A stretch of 64,000 nt of DNA from an uncultured Veillonellaceae bacterium (lineage in GTDB: Bacteria; Bacillota; Negativicutes; Veillonellales; Veillonellaceae): the NCBI GenBank assembly GCA_945867815.1, contig CAMBIX010000012.1, positions 1 through 64,000 on the forward strand, in the 5' to 3' direction. This document shows positions 25,460 through 35,164 of the stretch, in pieces. The notes under the pieces were generated by a model, which searched no databases, was not told the DNA's origin, and saw only the letters and a program-made list of their open reading frames with translations. A program made the position numbers and the translations under genes. Within the stretch, counting starts at the first letter, position 1. Each line of letters starts with the position of its first letter.

Positions 25460-25577
25460 TAAACGAGAATGAAGAAAGAATTAATAATCTATGAATTTAT
25501 CTGACTAAGTATGAAGCTATTATAAATAAAAAATAAAGCAGTACTAAAGGTAAAGGGGAAAAAGCAGGAGGTTATTT

Positions 25578-26057
25578 ATGAAATTAAATCAAGCGACAGA
25601 TTATGCATTCCGTATGGTATTACATATGTCTTTACTTCCGCAAGGGACAAAGATTACTGGTGGGGAATTAGCTAAGGCACAAAACATTCCAGACCGGTTT
25701 TTATTAAAGATTATGCGGAACTTAATTGCCGGTGATATTATCAAATCCTATCGTGGGGTTGATGGTGGTTTTGCCTTAAATCGTGAACCAAAAGATATTA
25801 CCTTACTTGATGTAGTAGAAGCCGTTGAAGGTGTTACATATCTACAACGTTGTTTATATGATAGTGCTAGTTGTTCAAGAGGATGTCATGGCCATTGTTC
25901 GGTGCAAGAAGCTTTTGCTGGTATCCAGGCTAAGTTGGTACGGGATATGAAGGCTATTGATTTTGCTACACTGGCACAGCGGGAGCGGGATATTCATACA
26001 AACCCGTCAACTTGCCCGCATCACAATCCACAAACTTCGCAAGTGCAAGATGCGTAG
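25578..26057 (+). CDS. Rrf2-family regulator, likely iron-sulfur sensor
   Basis: A DNA-binding regulator of 159 residues. The winged helix spans residues 1-80 (NQATDYAFRMVLHMS, then NIPDRFLLKIMRNL and the wing YRGVDGGFAL). A cysteine-rich loop follows: RCLYDSASCSRGCHGHC, with enough Cys and His to bind an iron-sulfur cluster as in IscR, NsrR and RsrR. It lies 57 bp upstream of cydA in the same direction, so it probably senses oxygen, NO or redox state and controls cytochrome bd. The last 30 residues are a His/Pro/Cys-containing tail of unclear role. Confidence 0.88.
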   Translation: MKLNQATDYAFRMVLHMSLLPQGTKITGGELAKAQNIPDRFLLKIMRNLIAGDIIKSYRGVDGGFALNREPKDITLLDVVEAVEGVTYLQRCLYDSASCSRGCHGHCSVQEAFAGIQAKLVRDMKAIDFATLAQRERDIHTNPSTCPHHNPQTSQVQDA

Positions 26058-26113
26058 TTATATAAGGTAGGCTTCATCTCGCCAAGAGGCGGTAGTGAGA
26101 GTAAGGAGGAATA

Positions 26114-27502
26114 ATGATGGATGCCCTGATTTTGGCACGTTGGCAATTTGGCTTGACGACAATTTATCACTGGCTTTTCGTACCTGTTACGTTAGGCTTG
26201 ACGATAGCAATTGCGTGCATGGAGATTGCTTACGTATCTACGAAAAATGAGTCGTACAAAAAGATGGCACAGTTCTGGGGGAAACTTTTCCTAATTAACT
26301 TTGCCATGGGTGTTGTTACTGGGTTGGTACAAGAATTCCAATTCGGTATGAACTGGTCGGAATATTCTCGTTTTATGGGTGATATTTTCGGCGCACCGCT
26401 TGCTTTGGAAGCATTAACTGCTTTCTTCTTAGAATCTACATTCATGGGTGCTTGGATTTTTGGTTGGGATAAGTTATCCGCCAAGGCACACATGGTGGTA
26501 GCAATTCTAGTAGCGATTGGTTCTAACTTGTCTGCTTTCTGGATTTTGGTAGCCAATTCGTTTATGCAGCATCCTGTTGGGTTTGCTTTGCAGAATGGTC
26601 GTGCAGAAATGGTAAGTTTCGGCGATTTAGTAAGTAATGGGTATGTAGTTGGTCAGTATGCCCACATCTTTACAGATGGTTTAATGATCGCCGGTATTAT
26701 TATTGCTTCCGTTAGTGCTTACTATTTAATTCGCGAAAAAGCCGTTGATTTTTATCGTCGGTCTGCTAAATGGGGCTTAACCTTTGCTATTATTGGTGGC
26801 ATCTTAGTTATGGGCGCTGGCCATATTCATGGTCAGTATGTAACAGAAGTACAGCCAATGAAGACGGCTGCTTTTGAAGCCTTGTGGGAAACACAACAGC
26901 CAGCACCATTCACGGTAGTAGCTAATATCAATGAAGAAACACAGAGTAATTCGGCTGCTTTGAATATTCCAGATGTATTATCTTTGGTAGCGGCTGGTAA
27001 TAGCGATGCTAAAGTATTGGGTATTAAAGATATTCAGAAAATGGATGTTCAGAAATATGGTCCTGGTAATTATATTCCTAATGTAACCGCTTTATTCTGG
27101 AGCTTCCGTGTTATGGTTGGTTCTGGTATCTTAATGTTTATTGTAGCTTTAATTAGCTATTGGAAATTAAGAAGAAATACTTTGGTGCAATCAAAAGGTT
27201 GGTTAAAAGTATTATTCTGGATGTTACCATTCGCATATCTTGCAAATGCAACAGGTTGGTTTGTAGCAGAAGGTGGTCGTCAGCCATGGATTGTATATGG
27301 CTTGCAAAAGACGGCTGTTGCTAACTCTCCGTATGTAACGGCAGGTGATATTTGGACAACCATTATTGGTTTCTCTTTAATTTATATTTTAGCAGCTATT
27401 GCCGCATTCTATTTGGCTATTCGCTGCATCAAGAATGGTCCGCAAGGCAATGATTCCCATGATGTAGCAGCTGTAGAAGAGGAGGCTAAACTATGGAAGT
27501 AA
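26114..27502 (+). CDS. cydA: Cytochrome bd oxidase subunit I
   Basis: This is the haem-bearing subunit of a high-affinity quinol oxidase in the inner membrane. The N-terminal RWQFGLTTIYHWLFVPVTLG contains the haem b595 His ligand, and EFQFGMNWSEYSRFMGD is the conserved helix carrying a second set of ligands. GRQPWIVYG near residue 395 is a CydA hallmark. The quinol-binding Q-loop (around residues 250-300) is short, the form typical of Firmicutes. Two ATG codons follow AGGAGG (26114 and 26117). It overlaps cydB by 10 bp. Confidence 0.96.
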   Translation: MMDALILARWQFGLTTIYHWLFVPVTLGLTIAIACMEIAYVSTKNESYKKMAQFWGKLFLINFAMGVVTGLVQEFQFGMNWSEYSRFMGDIFGAPLALEALTAFFLESTFMGAWIFGWDKLSAKAHMVVAILVAIGSNLSAFWILVANSFMQHPVGFALQNGRAEMVSFGDLVSNGYVVGQYAHIFTDGLMIAGIIIASVSAYYLIREKAVDFYRRSAKWGLTFAIIGGILVMGAGHIHGQYVTEVQPMKTAAFEALWETQQPAPFTVVANINEETQSNSAALNIPDVLSLVAAGNSDAKVLGIKDIQKMDVQKYGPGNYIPNVTALFWSFRVMVGSGILMFIVALISYWKLRRNTLVQSKGWLKVLFWMLPFAYLANATGWFVAEGGRQPWIVYGLQKTAVANSPYVTAGDIWTTIIGFSLIYILAAIAAFYLAIRCIKNGPQGNDSHDVAAVEEEAKLWK

Positions 27503-28512
27503 TCTTCAATCACCTCGACGTGGTATGGTTTGTTATAGTTTGTGTCTTGTTCGCCGGCTTCTTTATGCTAGAAGGTTTTGATTATGGCGTAGGCATGTTG
27601 CTTCCATTCATTGGTAAAAATGACATCGAACGTCGACAAATGATTAACTCAGTAGGGCCAGTATGGGATGGTAATCAAGTTTGGATGATTACAGCTGGCG
27701 GTGCAACCTTTGCATCCTTCCCAAATGTATACGCTACTTTGTTTAGTGGTTTCTATTTAGCTTTATTCTTAATTTTAGCTGCTTTGATTATGCGTGGTAT
27801 TTCTTTTGAATTCCGTAGCAAATCGGCTAATAGAACATGGCGGTCTTTATTTGATTGGCTGCTTTTTGTAGGTTCTTTGGTTCCAGCTTTAGTTTGGGGC
27901 GTTGCCGTAGGTAATATGATTCAAGGGACTCCAATTGATGCACAGCAGAACTTTGTAGGTAACTTATTTACCTTGTTCAGCCCATATACACTTCTTTGTG
28001 GTTTAGCTTTTGTATTAGTCTTCATTTACCATGGGGCTATGTACACATCCATCAAGACAGTAGGTGCTATTGCTGAACGGGCACGAGCAACGGCTTTAGT
28101 TGAAGGTGTTATTACAGCTATTGGGGCTTTGATTCTATTAGCAGCAAGCTTTGTATGCACAGATATGTTTAATAATGGCTTGTCTTTAGCAGCTTTTATT
28201 ATTGCTATTGTTTGCTTTATTATTTCCTGGATTTGTGCACGTGTACGCCATACAGGTTGGGGCTTTATCTTCAGTTGTGCAACAGTTATCTTTGTAACGA
28301 TTGCTTACTTCGCTGGTTTGTTCCCACGTATTATGGTATCTTCTTTAAATCCAGCTTGGAGCTTAACGATTACAAATGCTTCTTCTTCGCCATATACCTT
28401 GCATTTAATGACGATTGTAGCATTGATTTTCGTACCAATCGTTCTTTTATACCAGATTTGGAATTACTGGCGCTTTAGAGAACGTATTTCTCTAGAACAC
28501 TTACATTATTAA
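27493..28512 (+). CDS. cydB: Cytochrome bd oxidase subunit II
   Basis: A 339-residue membrane partner of CydA with eight or nine hydrophobic helices. LEGFDYGVGMLLPF in the first helix and the GPVWDGNQVWMITAGGA segment near residue 55 are diagnostic. Its start lies inside the end of cydA, so expression is coupled. No small CydX-like gene is visible before the terminator at 28521. Confidence 0.96.
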   Translation: MEVIFNHLDVVWFVIVCVLFAGFFMLEGFDYGVGMLLPFIGKNDIERRQMINSVGPVWDGNQVWMITAGGATFASFPNVYATLFSGFYLALFLILAALIMRGISFEFRSKSANRTWRSLFDWLLFVGSLVPALVWGVAVGNMIQGTPIDAQQNFVGNLFTLFSPYTLLCGLAFVLVFIYHGAMYTSIKTVGAIAERARATALVEGVITAIGALILLAASFVCTDMFNNGLSLAAFIIAIVCFIISWICARVRHTGWGFIFSCATVIFVTIAYFAGLFPRIMVSSLNPAWSLTITNASSSPYTLHLMTIVALIFVPIVLLYQIWNYWRFRERISLEHLHY

Positions 28513-28520
28513 AAATAAGT

Positions 28521-28552
28521 AAAGGGCGTGTCCTTAGGGACACGCTTTTTTA
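28521..28552 (+). terminator. Terminator after cydAB
   Basis: AAAGGGCGTGTCC pairs with GGACACGCTTTTTT across a four-base loop. It separates cydAB from cydDC. Confidence 0.92.
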
Positions 28553-28644
28553 CTAAGAAATGTAGTATAGTGGATATTAGCTGTTTATTAAATGGTAGTT
28601 AATTTTTATATAATTTTATGGGCGTTGCAGGATAGGAGGGTCCC

Positions 28645-31600
28645 ATGATTAGTTCCTTTGCTAAGCTTTTATTAGCCCCTCAGCGAAGGCGGTTTATCTT
28701 ATTGCTTGTACTGAGTATTATTAGTACTATAGCGTTAGCCGCACAGGCTTGGTTCTTTGCCAATTTTATTAATGATTTATTTATTGGTAGACGACCTATT
28801 GAACAAGAGATTCAGCCACTTGTATATCTCTTACTAGCTATAGGCGTGCGGGCCCTTTTTCATTATTGGCAGGAAGAGATGGCTGTGCATATGGCAGGCG
28901 CTATTAAGCAAGATTTGCGTGATAAAGTCTTAGCTCATTGCTTGGCTTTGGGACCCTATAGCCCTGTGCCTAAGGGGGATGTAGTCCATTTATTAACCGA
29001 TGGGCTAGAGCAAATTGAAGGCTATATGGCTCGTTATGTACCACAAATGCTGATGGCTGTATTAATCCCTGGCATTATGGCTTTAGTTATGATTGATACC
29101 GTTACTTGGGTAGCTATTATTTTAGGAATCACCTTTCCCATTATTCCCTTTTTTATGATTCTAATTGGTAAGAAAGCAGAGTCTATGAATAAGGCGCAGT
29201 GGGAACGTATGAGTCTTTTAGGTGGGCATTTTTTGGATGTCTTACAAGGGATTACAACCTTAAAAGTATTTGGTCGTTCTCGAGAACAAGGATCTGTTAT
29301 TGCCCGTATGTCCGGTGAGTTTAGGGATGCTACCTTGCGTGTTCTTAGGGTGGCTTTTTTGTCAGCGTTTGTCTTGGAATTGATCAGTACGATTAGTACG
29401 GCTTTAATTGCCGTAGCCATGGGCTTAGATTTATTGGTAGGGCATGTGTCTTTCTTGGCGGCCTTTTTTGTTTTGCTCTTGGCGCCAGAGTTTTATGCAC
29501 CTTTACGGCAATTGGGGTCAGCTTTTCACACGGGTATGGCTGGTAAAGTGGCCTTGCAAGAGGCGGAATCCTACCTAGCTATTCCCGTAAGGGAGCCGGC
29601 TAGTGGTAATCAAACAATAGAGGATCCGATAGAATCGATAGAGTTTAAGCAGGTATCTTATACTTATGGAGAGAAAGAGGAAAAAGCGGCGCTTAAGGAC
29701 GTTTCTTTTACCTTAAAGCGAGGTAAAGTGGTCGTTCTAGTAGGTCAAAGTGGAGCGGGAAAGACAACGACAGCCCAGCTCTTATTGCGCTTTTTACAGG
29801 CATCTAGAGGACGTATTACTGTTAATGGTCAAAACCTCTTAGATTTAGAGTCTAGTTGGTGGCGTGAACAGATTACCTTTGTACCTCAAGAAGCTCATGT
29901 AGTGCATGGTACGGTGCGGGACAATATTAGTTTTGGACGGCAGGTTTCAGATGAAGTTGTACGAGCTGCAGCTGTGGCTGCCAATGCGGATGCTTTTATT
30001 CAGACCTTGCCACAAGGCTATGATACCGTTATTGGTGATGGCTCACAGGGCTTGTCTGGAGGACAAGTACAGCGGATTGCGCTAGCGCGAGCTTTTATCT
30101 CTAATCGTCCTATTTTGGTTTTAGATGAAATGACGGCTCATTTGGATCGACAAACGGAACAGGCTATACATAAGGCTTTACGGCGGTTGATGGAAAATAA
30201 AATCGTTTTATGTATTGGACATCGCCGGGAGACTATGGAACTAGCGGATACCTTGTTGGTTATGAAAGAAGGACGGCTAATTGAAGAGGGGACTTTTAGT
30301 CAGCTAGAGGAGCAAAAAGGCTATTTTTATTCTTTGTTGCATCCGACGGTGGAAAGACCTGAAAAAACTATCAATGAAGTCCAGGCCTTACCAGTTATAC
30401 CAGCTATTGGAGAGAAAGAGGATGTTCATAATCTAGGAAATACGTCTGTTTCGCCTTTGCAAGGACTAGCAGGAAGACAGAGTCAGGTAAGGCAGTCGGC
30501 TTGGGGGCGTTTATGTTTGCTCTTTTCTGTCCTTCGGTCAGCCCGCTTATCCTTGTTTGGTAGTACCTTATTTTCTTTTTTAACAGTCTTTACCAATGTA
30601 GGCCTATTGGCTACATCGGCTTGGCTCTTAGCTAGAGCAGCCTTACATCCAGAACTTTTTGTGCTGAGCTTGGCTATTGTTGGCGTTCGTTTTTATGGGA
30701 TTAGCCGTGCGGTTTGCCGTTATATTGAACGCTATGTATCGCATCATATGGCCTTCCAAGGTTTGTATGGTCTTAGGTGCTGGCTGTATGAACGAATAGA
30801 ACCTTTGGCTCCAGCTGTACTTCATAAATGGGGGGCTGGTGATATGCTAGGGCGTATCATGGCTGATATTGAGACATTACAGTTCTTTTATTTGCGGGTT
30901 ATTTTACCACCAGCAGGGGCTATTCTTTTAACAGTTATTGGTTGGTTCTTTTTAGATATTTATAATGGGTTGGCTCCGTGGGTCTTAATTGTAGCGGCTT
31001 TCTTAGGGGGCGTTATTATTCCAGCCTTTGTTTATCGCTATACGAAAAGATCTGTTATAGGTGAATTAGAGGTGCGAAGCCAAGGTAAAAATCAAGTGGT
31101 GTCCTTATTGGATACGATGATTGAGGTAGTTTTTTATGGTCGGCAAGACGAATATAGGCAGCGAGTTGGTCAAGGGTTCGCAGAGCTAGGTAGCTTGCAG
31201 GCACATGTGCAAAAAGGGATTAATTTAGGAAACACCTTTTTTATGATGCTTATTCAATTGGCTAGTATAAGTGTAGCGGCGGTAACGGCCTGGTATACGG
31301 ATTCAATCCTGTCTGGTGTAGCGATTGCTACGGTAGCCGTGGCTATGCAGGCCTATTTTGAATGTTTGGCACCACTGGTTATTACAGTCCATCATGGTAA
31401 AGAAAGTGACGAAGCTATGAAACGCTTGGTTACCTTAGCTACAACGAAACCGACTGTTTTGGAGAAAGAAGCCTATTCCTATACGGTAGCTGCACCTGAT
31501 TCCCTCGAAGAAAGGCGGATAGAACCAGTGACTATCTGCATAGAAAATTTATCTTTTTCGTATGAAAAAGAAGGACGTCAGATTTTAGCCATTCCTCAAC

Positions 31601-32256
31601 TAACTATTCCTAAAGGACAGAAAGTAGCTATCGTTGGTGCTAGTGGATCTGGTAAAACGACCTTATTTTCTGTATTGGAACGGTTTTACGATTATCAAGG
31701 ACAGATTAAAATGAATGGCGTTGACTTAAAGTCTATAGAAGCAGAAGAGGCGCGTCATTTATACACTATGCAGACGCAGCATAGCTATTTATTCCATGCT
31801 TCCATTGAAGATAATATTCGTTTAGCTAAACCGAGAGCTAGTAAGGAAGAAATTAAAAATGCTTTAGATTTTGCCCAATTGACCGCTTGGATTCAGACTT
31901 TACCTAAGGGATTAGCGACAATCGTTGGTACTGGCGGTATGGGCGTTAGTGGGGGACAACGGCAGCGTATAGCCTTGGCTCGTTTGTATTTACGACAGGC
32001 TCCTATATTATTACTGGATGAACCCTTAGAAGGCTTGGATGGACTAACGCAGGCTGCTGTTTATGAAGCTTTGTTAGAACGTATGACAGGTAAAACGGTT
32101 TTATATGTAACTCATCAATTAGAAGGCCTTGAAAAGATGGATCGTATTTTGTTCATGGAAGATGGGCAGATTGTAGAGGATGGCTCTTATGAGGAATTGA
32201 TGAACAAGAAAGGCCTATTTTATTCGTATCGTCGTATTTCTGGACTTGTAAGTTGA
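28645..32256 (+). CDS. cydDC: Fused CydD-CydC ABC exporter
   Basis: One polypeptide of 1203 residues holds two complete half-transporters. Residues 1-575 match CydD: six membrane helices, Walker A GQSGAGKTTT near 366, LSGGQ near 470, and LVLDEMTAHLD. Residues 620-1203 match CydC: membrane helices from about 630, Walker A GASGSGKTTL near 998, VSGGQRQR near 1102, and LLLDEPLEGLD. CydDC exports thiols (cysteine, glutathione) and is needed for cytochrome bd assembly. In most bacteria it is two proteins; the fusion occurs in some lineages. It has its own spacing of 130 bp from cydB with a terminator between, so it may have its own promoter. Confidence 0.94.
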   Translation: MISSFAKLLLAPQRRRFILLLVLSIISTIALAAQAWFFANFINDLFIGRRPIEQEIQPLVYLLLAIGVRALFHYWQEEMAVHMAGAIKQDLRDKVLAHCLALGPYSPVPKGDVVHLLTDGLEQIEGYMARYVPQMLMAVLIPGIMALVMIDTVTWVAIILGITFPIIPFFMILIGKKAESMNKAQWERMSLLGGHFLDVLQGITTLKVFGRSREQGSVIARMSGEFRDATLRVLRVAFLSAFVLELISTISTALIAVAMGLDLLVGHVSFLAAFFVLLLAPEFYAPLRQLGSAFHTGMAGKVALQEAESYLAIPVREPASGNQTIEDPIESIEFKQVSYTYGEKEEKAALKDVSFTLKRGKVVVLVGQSGAGKTTTAQLLLRFLQASRGRITVNGQNLLDLESSWWREQITFVPQEAHVVHGTVRDNISFGRQVSDEVVRAAAVAANADAFIQTLPQGYDTVIGDGSQGLSGGQVQRIALARAFISNRPILVLDEMTAHLDRQTEQAIHKALRRLMENKIVLCIGHRRETMELADTLLVMKEGRLIEEGTFSQLEEQKGYFYSLLHPTVERPEKTINEVQALPVIPAIGEKEDVHNLGNTSVSPLQGLAGRQSQVRQSAWGRLCLLFSVLRSARLSLFGSTLFSFLTVFTNVGLLATSAWLLARAALHPELFVLSLAIVGVRFYGISRAVCRYIERYVSHHMAFQGLYGLRCWLYERIEPLAPAVLHKWGAGDMLGRIMADIETLQFFYLRVILPPAGAILLTVIGWFFLDIYNGLAPWVLIVAAFLGGVIIPAFVYRYTKRSVIGELEVRSQGKNQVVSLLDTMIEVVFYGRQDEYRQRVGQGFAELGSLQAHVQKGINLGNTFFMMLIQLASISVAAVTAWYTDSILSGVAIATVAVAMQAYFECLAPLVITVHHGKESDEAMKRLVTLATTKPTVLEKEAYSYTVAAPDSLEERRIEPVTICIENLSFSYEKEGRQILAIPQLTIPKGQKVAIVGASGSGKTTLFSVLERFYDYQGQIKMNGVDLKSIEAEEARHLYTMQTQHSYLFHASIEDNIRLAKPRASKEEIKNALDFAQLTAWIQTLPKGLATIVGTGGMGVSGGQRQRIALARLYLRQAPILLLDEPLEGLDGLTQAAVYEALLERMTGKTVLYVTHQLEGLEKMDRILFMEDGQIVEDGSYEELMNKKGLFYSYRRISGLVS

Positions 32257-32319
32257 AATATTTTTTATAACCGCTTATAATTTGAATGTTATAGAATACA
32301 TTCCACACGAGGAGAAGAT

Positions 32320-33513
32320 ATGAGTGTAATTGTAAATCGGCTCCGAGAGTTGGCAGAAGCGGCGACGAATAAAGTAATAGAAGAAGATACGGCAAAGCGC
32401 TCCCATAAGTCAACGGCGGAACGAGATGCAGTAAAGGAAGATATATATCATTTCGACGTGCTAACGTTGGAAGAAGACGTTGTTAACCGAATGATGCGGG
32501 ATCGCTTGCGGAATCATTGGTTAATTTATTCCATTACCTTTGAGTTTGAACCTAATAATCATGTGTTTATGTGTGTGATTACGAAAACGGGCATGGTTAT
32601 TAATTTAGAATTTACTATAGAAGATTGCTGGTATGATGATTATTCAGCGTCTTTCGTTATAAAGGTACCGGTAGGCAGTATTGATATGGATAGCTTTATT
32701 ATCAATATTGTTATGCGCCTTTTAGGTAGTTTTATTTTTAGTTTATGTGGGTTGATTTTTAATCCCTTTTCTATTGGACAAAAGGGATCAACCTTTCGGC
32801 TTGGCAAGGACGGCCAGGTTCGTTTTGACTTGGTGCCGGATGGGGAGATTCATGATTGGATGCCTTGGCCTAAGGAATCAGATGAGATGAAAGGACCGCG
32901 TTTGCTTACTAATGCACGAACGGAGCAATCTATTTTACAGATGGATTATTATGCCTTTCGAGATCAAGTAGACAATCAAATTGTGCAAGATGTACCTATT
33001 AAGACTAAATGGATTCGGTCTGTTGATATGGCGGCCGTTCTTTTGTTGCCTATTGGTGTTTGGGTTAGCTTTGTTATCTTGCATCATTATTTGCCAACGG
33101 AGACGATAGAGTTTTCTTTTTCAACCTATTTTTTAATTTCTTTGGGCATTTTGTGTATCAGTGTTATTGTTATGAATATACCGCGTTATATTTATATGTA
33201 TTTTGATACGCGAAAAAAATGGAAAAGCATTTTTGTGCATAATCATTTAAAAATACAAATGCGGCGCTTGCATCGCAAGATTTTTATGCAACAAGAAGCC
33301 ATTAATAAGGTGAAATCACAAGAAGTTTGTGGTAAGCAAGAATACAAGGCACAAGAGGACATACGAGATGCTTTGTTACAGATTCGAGATAAACGGTATT
33401 TGGAATCGCGGATTTTAATTGCTGAAGAAGACCAAGACCGTAAGCATAAGGTAAAATTTATTTTAGCCTATATAGGTTGTACTTTGATGGAATGGATTTT
33501 GCTCTTACATTAA
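32320..33513 (+). CDS. Unknown membrane protein
   Basis: I do not recognise this 397-residue protein. It has a polar, charged N-terminal domain rich in acidic residues. Hydrophobic stretches lie near residue 130-155 (SFIINIVMRLLGSFIFSLCG) and near 240-295 (two further likely helices). A basic helix follows, and a final hydrophobic segment sits at the very C-terminus (FILAYIGCTLMEWILLL). It starts behind GAGGAGA, 60 bp after cydDC, and may be read from the same transcript. No enzymatic motif is visible. Confidence 0.6.
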   Translation: MSVIVNRLRELAEAATNKVIEEDTAKRSHKSTAERDAVKEDIYHFDVLTLEEDVVNRMMRDRLRNHWLIYSITFEFEPNNHVFMCVITKTGMVINLEFTIEDCWYDDYSASFVIKVPVGSIDMDSFIINIVMRLLGSFIFSLCGLIFNPFSIGQKGSTFRLGKDGQVRFDLVPDGEIHDWMPWPKESDEMKGPRLLTNARTEQSILQMDYYAFRDQVDNQIVQDVPIKTKWIRSVDMAAVLLLPIGVWVSFVILHHYLPTETIEFSFSTYFLISLGILCISVIVMNIPRYIYMYFDTRKKWKSIFVHNHLKIQMRRLHRKIFMQQEAINKVKSQEVCGKQEYKAQEDIRDALLQIRDKRYLESRILIAEEDQDRKHKVKFILAYIGCTLMEWILLLH

Positions 33514-33763
33514 TAGTTTAGTAGGACTTAGTTAAGGGCGCGATTCTTGCTTAGTGATTAATAGGCTAGTTAATTGTTATAGGCTTTGGAGAAGAAGGTG
33601 AGCGGATGGTACTGCTTGCCTTTCTTTTATTGGCAGAATTCACCAAAGACTCATAGGGAGCCTTTACACTGAACGTGGTTATACGTTATTATAGATAGAA
33701 CATAAGTGAAATATAGAATTGGTTGTATTGGTGTTTGTATAGGCGATAGTAAAGGAGAAACAA

Positions 33764-34483
33764 ATGATAAAAGGAAAACAATGGTTAGCAACTGGTGCTT
33801 TTATGCTTTCTGTGGCTTGTTTAGGCAGTCCAGCTGTGCAGGCAGCTGATTATGGAACGATTACCGTTGATGGCTATGCACAAGATACCTATATAGCTAA
33901 TCAAGCTGTCGTTATTGCGACCAACCGAGTAGAAAAAGATAATTTAGCAACGGCTAAAGCCGATAATGACCGTAGTTCTACTCGTTTTTTACAGGCCTTA
34001 CAAGCATTAGGTATACCGTCTAATCAGATAAAGACAAATGATTATACAGTCGCTGAAAATCAGCAGTATATGCCAGCTACTAAGACATATAAAACAGTGT
34101 ATACAGTAACCAATAGCATTCAAGTGACTATTAATGATAAGGTAAATACATCTAAGGTTATCGATGCAGCGACAAATGCAGGAATTAGTAACGTACGGTT
34201 AGATCAGATAGGTCTAAATGATGCAGATAAACGAGCTATGAAGGATAAGCTTTTGATTGAAGCAGCTAAGGATGCTCGGCAAAAGGCAGATGCTTTGGCA
34301 GCTGCTTTAGGTACTAAGGTGGTCGGTGTCGATTCTCTTAATGAAGATCAATATTATGCACAGCCACGGGTCGCTATGTATAAAATGGATAGTTTGGCAG
34401 CGGCAGCACCAACAACATCGCAGATTGAATATGGAAATCAAAAATCTGATGAACATGTAACTGTTGTCTTCCGTGTAAAATAA
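33764..34483 (+). CDS. Exported SIMPL-domain protein (DUF541)
   Basis: A 239-residue exported protein. The N-terminal signal peptide is clear (basic start, hydrophobic core, cut after VQAAD). The rest is one SIMPL/DUF541 domain, with GTITVDGYA at its first strand and the typical pattern KAxADALAAALG at residue 180. SIMPL proteins, such as E. coli YggE and the Brucella BP26 antigen, form large periplasmic or envelope rings linked to stress tolerance; the exact activity is unknown. It has a good AAAGGAG site. The 250 bp upstream contain GGTGA/TCACC and CTGC/GCAG hairpin arms (33597-33648) but no gene. Confidence 0.88.
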   Translation: MIKGKQWLATGAFMLSVACLGSPAVQAADYGTITVDGYAQDTYIANQAVVIATNRVEKDNLATAKADNDRSSTRFLQALQALGIPSNQIKTNDYTVAENQQYMPATKTYKTVYTVTNSIQVTINDKVNTSKVIDAATNAGISNVRLDQIGLNDADKRAMKDKLLIEAAKDARQKADALAAALGTKVVGVDSLNEDQYYAQPRVAMYKMDSLAAAAPTTSQIEYGNQKSDEHVTVVFRVK

Positions 34484-34507
34484 GGCGTAGAAATTTATAA
34501 AAAGTAA

Positions 34508-34536
34508 TTGACATTACAGACTGCCTACGGTAAAAT
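34508..34536 (+). promoter_or_regulatory. Promoter of tRNA-Leu
   Basis: TTGACA (34508-34513) and TAAAAT (34531-34536) with a 17-bp spacer, 12 bp before the tRNA. Confidence 0.9.
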
Positions 34537-34548
34537 ATACCTCGTAGC

Positions 34549-34633
34549 GCGGGAGTGGCGGAATTGGCAGACGCACCAGACTTAGGATCTGGCGCCTTAC
34601 GGCGTGGGGGTTCAAGTCCCTTCTCCCGCACCA
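34549..34633 (+). tRNA. tRNA-Leu, anticodon TAG
   Basis: The cloverleaf has acceptor GCGGGAG/CTCCCGC, the long class II variable arm (GCGCCTTACGGCGT), anticodon loop CTTAGGA (anticodon TAG, decodes CUA/CUN), T-loop TTCAAGT and an encoded CCA. Confidence 0.95.
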
Positions 34634-34648
34634 ATTTAATATATACTA

Positions 34649-34678
34649 AGATGTCTAGGTAATAGACATCTTTTTTTA
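34649..34678 (+). terminator. Terminator of tRNA-Leu
   Basis: AAGATGTCTA pairs with TAGACATCTT followed by TTTTT. Confidence 0.9.
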
Positions 34679-34691
34679 TTGATAAAATTTA

Positions 34692-34720
34692 TTGACAAGA
34701 TTTTTAATCAGTGGTACATT
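34692..34720 (+). promoter_or_regulatory. Promoter of the cobalamin riboswitch RNA
   Basis: TTGACA (34692-34697), 17-bp spacer, TACATT (34715-34720). It is 70 bp before the first riboswitch stem. Confidence 0.7.
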
Positions 34721-34790
34721 AAAGTCAGTTCATGAAAGGGCATTAAAGAGTCTATCTTGTGGATTGATAATTATAATTACATATTTGGGA

Positions 34791-34931
34791 ATAGGTGCTA
34801 TATGCATAACAGAGAATCTGGTGTAAGTCCAGAGCGGTCCCGCCACTGTAAGATGGAGCAATACGATTATGTCACTGGGCAACTGGGAAGGCTGATATTG
34901 CGGTGAAGTCAAGTCAGGAGAACTACCTATT
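34791..34931 (+). promoter_or_regulatory. Cobalamin riboswitch (orphan)
   Basis: The class hallmarks are in order: P1 arm AATAGGT (34791-34797) with ACCTATT (34925-34931); AACAGAGAATCTGGTGTAAG followed by TCCAGAGCGGTCCCGCCACT, the conserved core; then GTCACTGGGCAACTGGGAAG; and the B12-box-like AAGTCAGGAGAACTACC. This aptamer senses adenosyl- or methylcobalamin and normally controls B12 uptake or synthesis genes. Here no coding region with a ribosome binding site follows before the next terminator at 35165 and the tRNA genes, so its target is not obvious. Confidence 0.92.
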
Positions 34932-35164
34932 CATCATTCACCACTTGACCTACGAGCGATGGGGAGGAGAATCGATAGATCCTTTTTGTACGTTAGCAAG
35001 TGCAGAAAGGCTTTTTTTATAGCTAGGCACTTGACTATTGTTAGAATAAAGGCACTTGTAAAAATCCACCTAGTGACGAGGGCGTGGTGATAACAGATTG
35101 GTATTATCACTTCGGTGTTAATATAAGTTGTCATTAGGTGTATGGGCATACATCAACAATTACA
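34932..35164 (+). ncRNA. Structured RNA downstream of the riboswitch, no ORF
   Basis: Two nested structures are visible. CAAGTGC near 34997 pairs with GCACTTG near 35027 around a T-rich loop. CACCTAGTGAC (35067-35077) pairs with GTCATTAGGTG (35130-35140) as an 11-bp stem with one wobble, enclosing a GTGATAA/TTATCAC hairpin. Open frames here are short and lack ribosome binding sites. It could be an expression platform, a riboswitch-controlled small RNA, or the leader of a deleted gene. Confidence 0.5.

Noticed and set aside
34934-35149. A 71-codon minus-strand ORF across the riboswitch downstream region
   Set aside because: It has no ribosome binding site, lies over the structured RNA and resembles no protein; it is a chance frame.
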